Origin: Taibaiella soli
GTDB taxonomy: Bacteria; Bacteroidota; Bacteroidia; Chitinophagales; Chitinophagaceae
NCBI RefSeq assembly: GCF_003236175.1
Contig: NZ_QKTW01000011.1
Location: 1 to 64,000 of the forward strand
Length of the DNA: 64,000 nucleotides
Direction: 5' to 3'
Part shown: positions 59,617-64,000 of the stretch, piece after piece
Layout of the letters: each line of letters begins with the position of its first letter
Numbering within the stretch: the first letter of the stretch is position 1
The notes under the pieces: model-generated
The model's database searches: none
What the model was told of the DNA's origin: nothing
Seen by the model: the letters and a program-made list of their open reading frames with translations, nothing else
Position numbers and translations under genes: made by a program

Positions 59617-60026
59617 TCTATCGTGGTAATAACATGATTCGGTTTACCCAGCAAACGGTGCACCGGGCAGGCTTTGGAGATTTCTAATAATTTGGCACGT
59701 TGCTCTTCGTCTATCTGGCCATCAAATTCCAGACTACATAAAAACGTATTTGGTTCACCGGGATTATCCGCTTTTTCAAAAGTTACATTCACCTTAATGT
59801 TCTCAACATCCCAGCCTTTACGTTTTACATACATCCGCAACGTGATAGCCGTACACGATGCCAATGACATGCAGAGATATGCCGCAGGCGATGGTCCGGA
59901 ATCCTTGCCGCCTATCGTAATCGGTTCATCAGCCATCATTTCATGATCGCCCACTTTGAGATGCGTGGTAAATACATCACCGCAATTAAGGGCTTCGGCC
60001 GTTGCTGAAAATTTCGTTATAGACAT
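59613..60026 (-). CDS. OsmC/Ohr-family peroxiredoxin-like protein
   Basis: The 137-residue protein starts MSITKFSATAEALNCGDVFT and has the family segments GGKDSGPSPAAYLCMSLASC TA split around residues 41-62 and the second reactive Cys in ISKACPVHRLLGKPN (about 117-131). Two Cys residues (near 60 and 121) fit the OsmC thiol site that reduces organic hydroperoxides. I start it at 60026; the longer frame to 60173 translates a REPIN. The stop TAG (59615-59613) lies inside the other REPIN, so the last residues may be insertion-derived. Confidence 0.88.
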   Translation of the reverse strand: MSITKFSATAEALNCGDVFTTHLKVGDHEMMADEPITIGGKDSGPSPAAYLCMSLASCTAITLRMYVKRKGWDVENIKVNVTFEKADNPGEPNTFLCSLEFDGQIDEEQRAKLLEISKACPVHRLLGKPNHVITTIE

Positions 60027-60049
60027 CTGTTGTAAAAATACGAGTTTCC

Positions 60050-60155
60050 GTAGAGACGTCGCACGCAGCGTCTCCAGATAATACGAACCAGCGAATGCCG
60101 CACATTTTCTTACAAAACCCACAATACCTGGAGACGTTGCGTGCAACGTCTCTAC
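60050..60155. repeat. REPIN-like element B (106 bp)
   Basis: GTAGAGACGTCGCACGCAGC plus GTCTCC on the left is mirrored by GGAGACGTTGCGTGCAACGT plus CTCTAC on the right. The first spacer bases (AGATAAT) match element A, then the two diverge at equal length. Confidence 0.85.
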
Positions 60156-60172
60156 ATAATCTGTGCAAAACA

Positions 60173-60202
60173 AAACCGGCTGCCTATACAGACAGCCGGT
60201 TT
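60173..60202 (-). terminator. Terminator after lpdA
   Basis: AAACCGGCTG pairs with CAGCCGGTTT around a ten-base loop; the minus strand continues TGTTTTGC. It lies 86 bases after the lpdA stop, with a CCTTCGACTCCGCTCAGGAT repeat in between. Confidence 0.7.
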
Positions 60203-60287
60203 CTTATCTTAATCAAAAGCTAGTTGTAATGTTTATCCTTCGACTCCGCTCAGGATGACAAGTTTTGACTTTTGAATTTTGAATTTA

Positions 60288-61694
60288 CTAGAGGTGGATT
60301 GCTTCGCCCAGTGCTACTTCGATTGCGTCTTTCACGCTTTCGCTCATAGTCGGGTGCGGGTGAATGCTATCCAGCACTTCCTGCCATGTAGTTTCCAGTT
60401 TGCGAGCAGTTACTGTTTGCGCAATGATCTCAGTTACGTTAGCACCGATCATGTGCGTACCCAGCCATTCGCCATATTTAGCATCGAAGATTACTTTTAC
60501 GAAACCTTCAGTAGCACCCGCTGCACTTGCTTTACCAGATGCAGAGAATGGGAATTTACCAACTTTCAGTTCGTAACCAGCTTCTTTCGCTTGCTTTTCA
60601 GTCATACCAACAGAAGCGATTTCTGGAGAGCTGTAAGTACAGCCTGGTACGTTACCATAATCCAGTGGTTCCGGAATGTGGTGGTATTTACCTTCTTTAT
60701 TAGCGATTGCTTCCACACATACGATTGCTTCTTTAGAAGCTACGTGTGCCAGCGCCTGACCCGGAGTCACGTCGCCGATAGCGTAGATGCCGTCAACGTT
60801 TGTTTTGAGGAATTTGTCAACGATGATCTTTCCTTTGTCAACAGTGATGCCCAAAGTTTCCAGACCAATGTTTTCGATGTTTGCAACCACACCTACTGCG
60901 CTCAGTACGATGTCTGCTTCCAGAATTTCTTCACCGTTTGCAGTTTTTACAGTTGCTTTAACGCCGTTACCGCTGATATCAACTTTTTCTACAGAAGCGT
61001 TGGTCATAACAGTGATACCTTTCTTCTTGTAGATTTTTTCCAGTTCTTTAGAGATATCTTCGTCTTCAACCGGCACGATGCGTGGCAGGAATTCAACGAT
61101 CGTAACTTTAGTACCGATGCTCGCGTAGAAGTATGCAAACTCAACGCCGATTGCACCAGAACCAACAACGATCATTGATTTTGGTTGTTCAGGCAGTACC
61201 ATTGCTTCACGGTAACCGATCACTTTTTTACCGTCGATCGGCAGGTTAGGCAGTTGGCGCGCACGGCCACCAGTAGCGATGATCGTGTGACGAGCCTGGT
61301 AAGTGGTAGTTTTACCGTCAGTACCGGTAACTTCTACTTCTTTCTTAGCATTCAGTTTACCAAAACCGCTGAGTACATCGATTTTGTTTTTCTTCATCAG
61401 AAACGTAACACCTTTGCTCATTTTATCTGCTACGCCACGGCTGCGTTTTACCATTGCACCAAAGTCAGCTTTAGCACCTTCAATAGTAACACCGTAGTCG
61501 TTAGAATGGTTAGCATATTCCATTACCTGTGCTGATTTTAGCAGGGCTTTGGTAGGGATACAACCCCAGTTCAGGCAGATACCGCCCAGGCTTTCACGTT
61601 CTACGATTGCTGTTTTGAAACCTAACTGTGATGCACGGATGGCAGCTACATAACCGCCAGGACCGCTACCAATGACAATAACGTCGTATGACAT
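60288..61694 (-). CDS. lpdA: Dihydrolipoyl dehydrogenase
   Basis: This E3 enzyme reoxidises lipoyl groups of 2-oxoacid dehydrogenase and glycine cleavage complexes. The 468 residues carry the FAD motif VIGSGPGGYVAAI (about 7-19), the redox disulfide GGICLNWGCIPTKAL (about 37-51), the NAD motif VVGSGAIGVEFAYFYASIG (about 176-194), AIGDVTPGQALAHVA (about 310-324) and the C-terminal His-Glu pair in SIHPHPTMSESVKDA. Full length. No E1/E2 genes are adjacent. Its -7 box is at 61739-61746. Confidence 0.96.
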   Translation of the reverse strand: MSYDVIVIGSGPGGYVAAIRASQLGFKTAIVERESLGGICLNWGCIPTKALLKSAQVMEYANHSNDYGVTIEGAKADFGAMVKRSRGVADKMSKGVTFLMKKNKIDVLSGFGKLNAKKEVEVTGTDGKTTTYQARHTIIATGGRARQLPNLPIDGKKVIGYREAMVLPEQPKSMIVVGSGAIGVEFAYFYASIGTKVTIVEFLPRIVPVEDEDISKELEKIYKKKGITVMTNASVEKVDISGNGVKATVKTANGEEILEADIVLSAVGVVANIENIGLETLGITVDKGKIIVDKFLKTNVDGIYAIGDVTPGQALAHVASKEAIVCVEAIANKEGKYHHIPEPLDYGNVPGCTYSSPEIASVGMTEKQAKEAGYELKVGKFPFSASGKASAAGATEGFVKVIFDAKYGEWLGTHMIGANVTEIIAQTVTARKLETTWQEVLDSIHPHPTMSESVKDAIEVALGEAIHL

Positions 61695-61738
61695 AAGAGA
61701 AATTAATTTAAAAGTTAGTGGTCAAAATTTAAACCGGA

Positions 61739-61746
61739 CAAAAGTA
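61739..61746 (-). promoter_or_regulatory. -7 box of the lpdA promoter
   Basis: TACTTTTG on the minus strand matches TAnnTTTG, 45 bases before the ATG at 61694. Confidence 0.55.
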
Positions 61747-61759
61747 GCAAAATAGGGCT

Positions 61760-62120
61760 TAAATTAAAAAGTCAAAATTCAGAAGCCAAAACCAGCGCCG
61801 ATGTCTGATTATTGATTTTCCCAAATTCGATTCAATTCCTTTTGGAGCCGGCATTATATCCTTGATTAAACATCGTTGCGACGCATTACGTTCATCTGCA
61901 ATACTATTATTAAACCCTTCCCGAGTTGTGTGTCTGAGTTGATTTTAACCCAAAAAATGATAATCTATAAGTCCATCCCGACGAAGGATCCTTCCTCCCA
62001 TCAGGATGACAACGAAACATGATTGACCATTCACCATTGACCATTGACAATCTTCTCTTTCGACTACGCTCGGGATGACCATGTAATTATATACTCATAG
62101 TATTACCATCGGACTACAAC
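61760..62120. other. Gene-free stretch with dispersed repeats
   Basis: Visible elements are CATCCCGACGAAGGATCC facing CCCATCAGGATGAC (61975-62012, REP-like, related to the 54842 array), a CCATTCACCATTGACCATTG run (62028-62047) and TTTCGACTACGCTCGGGATG (62060-62079). No gene is seen. Confidence 0.6.
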
Positions 62121-62154
62121 AAAAAAAGTGGCGCAAGAGCCTTGCACCACTTTT
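62121..62154 (-). terminator. Terminator of the amino-acid permease gene
   Basis: AAAAGTGGCGCAAG pairs with CTTGCACCACTTTT (one mismatch) around AGC, followed by seven T on the minus strand. Confidence 0.8.
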
Positions 62155-62215
62155 GGTATTAATTAAAGGCAACACATATCAACGTATCAACCTATTAACC
62201 TTTTAACGTATTAAC

Positions 62216-63826
62216 CTACTTGATTTTCTCAAAATCAGAAGCCTGCGGCAAAATTTCACCTGGTCTGCGCAGTTTACTTCTTTTGCGGCTGTAACCGAAA
62301 TACACAAACAGACCTACCACCATCCACGCAAAAGCAACCGTAAGTGTTTGTTTATCCAGCGCCACGATCATACCGCCACATATAATAATACCGAGAATCG
62401 GAACCAATGGAACCAACGGTGTTTTAAACGGACGCTCAATGTTTGGAGATTTCATACGCAAAATCCATACACCCGCACTCACCAGCATAAACGCAAACAA
62501 AGTACCAAATGATGTAAGATCGCCCGCTACACTACCCGGCACAAATGCCGCAAACAATGCCACGAAAATGAACAGAATCCAGTTGGCCATATAAGGCGTT
62601 TTATACTTCGGATGCAGTTTGCCGAATACCGGAGGAATCAGACCATCGTTACTCATGGTATAGAAAATACGGCTCTGCCCCATCAGCATTACGAGAATTA
62701 CAGATGAGAAACCAGCCAGAATCGCTACGGTAACACTTGTACCGAGCCAGCCATAACCATGCATATAAGTCTGGATCGCGTAAGCTACAGATGCTTCCTT
62801 ACCTGCAGTTGCAAATTCCTGCCAGTTAGCTACACCTGTCAACACATGACCAAACAGAATATAAAGAATCGTACAAACCACCAGTGAACCGAGGATACCG
62901 ATCGGCATATCACGCTTCGGATTTTTTGCTTCCTGCGCTGCAGTACTCACCGCATCAAAACCGATAAAGGCAAAGAATACAATGGCTGCACCGCCAAGAA
63001 TACCACCCCAGCCGTGTTTGAAGAAACCTTCATGACCTGGTGTTCCTGCAGGAATCAGGTATGGAGTATGGTTCTCCGGTCTGATAAAATGCCAGCCGAA
63101 ACCGATAAACAACAATACAATCGTTACTTTGATGAATACGATTACCGCATTTACCATCGCAGATTCCTGTGTACCTCTGATCAACAACAACGTCAGCAAT
63201 ACAAGAATAATCAGCGCCGGACCGTTGAAAATACCGGCTTGTGTTACAACCAATGTTTTCAGCGCAGGCGCCAGATTTTTCACCTGATCATCAGTGAGCA
63301 ACAATACACCTTCTTTGGCCGTCTTAGCGAGGTCTGCCGGGAATTGCCCGATAGCACTGCCAACGACCGTATTAATATGCTCAAAAGGCGAGTGGCACCA
63401 TTCGTACGGAATGCCCCCTCCTAAAAGCTTGTTTAGATATTCACTCCAGGCAATGGAAACGGTAGCCGCCCCCAACGCATATTCCATGATCAGCGCCCAG
63501 CCAATGATCCAGGCCACCAATTCTCCCATGGTTACATAAGAATAAGCATACGCACTACCCGCAATCGGAATCATGGACGCAAACTCAGCGTAACAAAGAC
63601 CTGCAAATGCACAACCGATGGCTGCTACGATAAAGGAAAGTGTAACGCCTGGTCCCGCTGCTTCTGCTGAGGCTGCTGCTGTTCTAACAAACAGACCGGC
63701 ACCTATAATAGCGCCAATGCCGAGGGCCACCAGGTTACCGGCGCCGAGGGTACGTTTCAGTCCCTTCTCGGAATCGTCGGCCTGCGCCAGCAGTTGCTCT
63801 AATGGTTTCTTCAGAAATAAACTCAT
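62216..63826 (-). CDS. APC-family amino acid permease
   Basis: The 536-residue inner-membrane transporter has 12 or more helices. It opens with LKRTLGAGNLVALGIGAIIG and AGLFVRTAA, the unwound helix 1 of the APC fold, and has IGCAFAGLCYAEFASMIPIA GSAYAYSY split around residues 68-96, FFAFIGFDAVSTAAQEAKNP (about 287-306) and PIGILGSLVVCTILYILFG. It resembles the cationic amino acid transporter branch (YhdG/CAT). A -7-like TATCTTTA lies upstream at 63859-63866 and a strong terminator follows. Confidence 0.9.
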   Translation of the reverse strand: MSLFLKKPLEQLLAQADDSEKGLKRTLGAGNLVALGIGAIIGAGLFVRTAAASAEAAGPGVTLSFIVAAIGCAFAGLCYAEFASMIPIAGSAYAYSYVTMGELVAWIIGWALIMEYALGAATVSIAWSEYLNKLLGGGIPYEWCHSPFEHINTVVGSAIGQFPADLAKTAKEGVLLLTDDQVKNLAPALKTLVVTQAGIFNGPALIILVLLTLLLIRGTQESAMVNAVIVFIKVTIVLLFIGFGWHFIRPENHTPYLIPAGTPGHEGFFKHGWGGILGGAAIVFFAFIGFDAVSTAAQEAKNPKRDMPIGILGSLVVCTILYILFGHVLTGVANWQEFATAGKEASVAYAIQTYMHGYGWLGTSVTVAILAGFSSVILVMLMGQSRIFYTMSNDGLIPPVFGKLHPKYKTPYMANWILFIFVALFAAFVPGSVAGDLTSFGTLFAFMLVSAGVWILRMKSPNIERPFKTPLVPLVPILGIIICGGMIVALDKQTLTVAFAWMVVGLFVYFGYSRKRSKLRRPGEILPQASDFEKIK

Positions 63827-63858
63827 GAGATATCAGTAAATAATTATTTGTTGGGCGC

Positions 63859-63866
63859 TAAAGATA
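63859..63866 (-). promoter_or_regulatory. Probable -7 box of the permease gene
   Basis: TATCTTTA on the minus strand differs from TAnnTTTG only at the last base, 33 bases before the ATG at 63826. Confidence 0.35.
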
Positions 63867-64000
63867 GTGGAAAACCTTAAAAACCCAATTGCTCGTCCGC
63901 GAGGTTAAGTCGTGAAATTGTAAAGTTGTGAAGCTCCGAATTTTCAGTTACCAACAATGTATATTTTTTTCTCTTTGTTAGAAAAAATGAAATTCTCACA

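Noticed and set aside
60027-60173. N-terminal extension of the OsmC protein
   Set aside because: These 49 codons translate a REPIN element, and homologous OsmC proteins start at MSITKF-like sequence.
63987-64000. Possible gene start ATGAAATTC at the window end
   Set aside because: Only four codons are visible, with no -7 box matching TAnnTTTG nearby; it cannot be supported.

Overview
The window looks like chromosome of a Bacteroidota bacterium, most likely Chitinophagales/Chitinophagaceae-like. Seen directly: many secreted proteins end in type IX secretion (T9SS) type A sorting domains; there is a TonB-dependent receptor with an N-terminal carboxypeptidase-regulatory-like domain; gene starts lack Shine-Dalgarno sequences and are preceded by the Bacteroidota -7 box TAnnTTTG; and the ribosomal block reads infA-rpmJ-rpsM-rpsK-rpsD-rpoA-rplQ. 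The genus assignment is inference.

Layout. 1-1150: the left part of an IS110-family element (transposase N-terminus plus a structured leader that may encode a bridge RNA), then dispersed repeats and a 13-unit, strictly 21-bp tandem array. 1153-6014: a T9SS beta-helix-like protein and a TonB-dependent receptor. 6443-12900: the infA-to-rplQ ribosomal/RNA polymerase block, cut off from secY/map and next to heptose genes gmhA-gmhB and queA. 13029-17640: M20 peptidase, small unknown gene, cytidylate kinase, PolX-like PHP protein. 17695-28254: 2OG-Fe(II) oxygenase, membrane and secreted unknowns, thiolase, two L,D-transpeptidases, the overlapping trmB-DUF5522-alkyltransferase-like operon, a choice-of-anchor V T9SS protein, and a propionyl-CoA carboxylase beta subunit. 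28408-41951: thioredoxin-like protein, FUSC transporter, AcpH-like phosphodiesterase, serine hydrolase, a large T9SS adhesin-like protein, YqgE, a lipoprotein, uvrC, a DUF983 protein and a biotin carboxylase. 42036-43515: three tandem small secreted low-complexity proteins (Pro/His/Tyr/Gly-rich), the last with a sigma-54-like promoter, followed by duplicated palindromic repeats. 43733-52050: glutathione peroxidase, Ig-like lipoprotein, S9 peptidase, T9SS YD-repeat-like protein, small soluble genes and a membrane protein. 52089-54811: an RtcB RNA ligase plus PrfH release factor module (RNA repair and ribosome rescue) with a perfect promoter and a 430-nt leader. 54842-57396: a ~104-bp REP-type tandem array, two paralogues of an unknown family each behind a sigma-54-type promoter (one truncated), and a strict 22-bp, 13-unit array of short dyads. 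57901-64000: delta-60 repeat T9SS protein, OsmC gene bracketed by two 106-bp REPIN-like elements, lpdA and an APC amino-acid permease.

Themes. Most genes are household or cell-envelope functions in short operons closed by strong hairpin terminators. The more unusual content lies in the accessory stretches: the IS110 end, the two helically phased arrays (628-900 and 57111-57396), the sigma-54-controlled unknown family, the RtcB-PrfH module and the low-complexity secreted trio. No tRNA, rRNA or CRISPR array was recognised.
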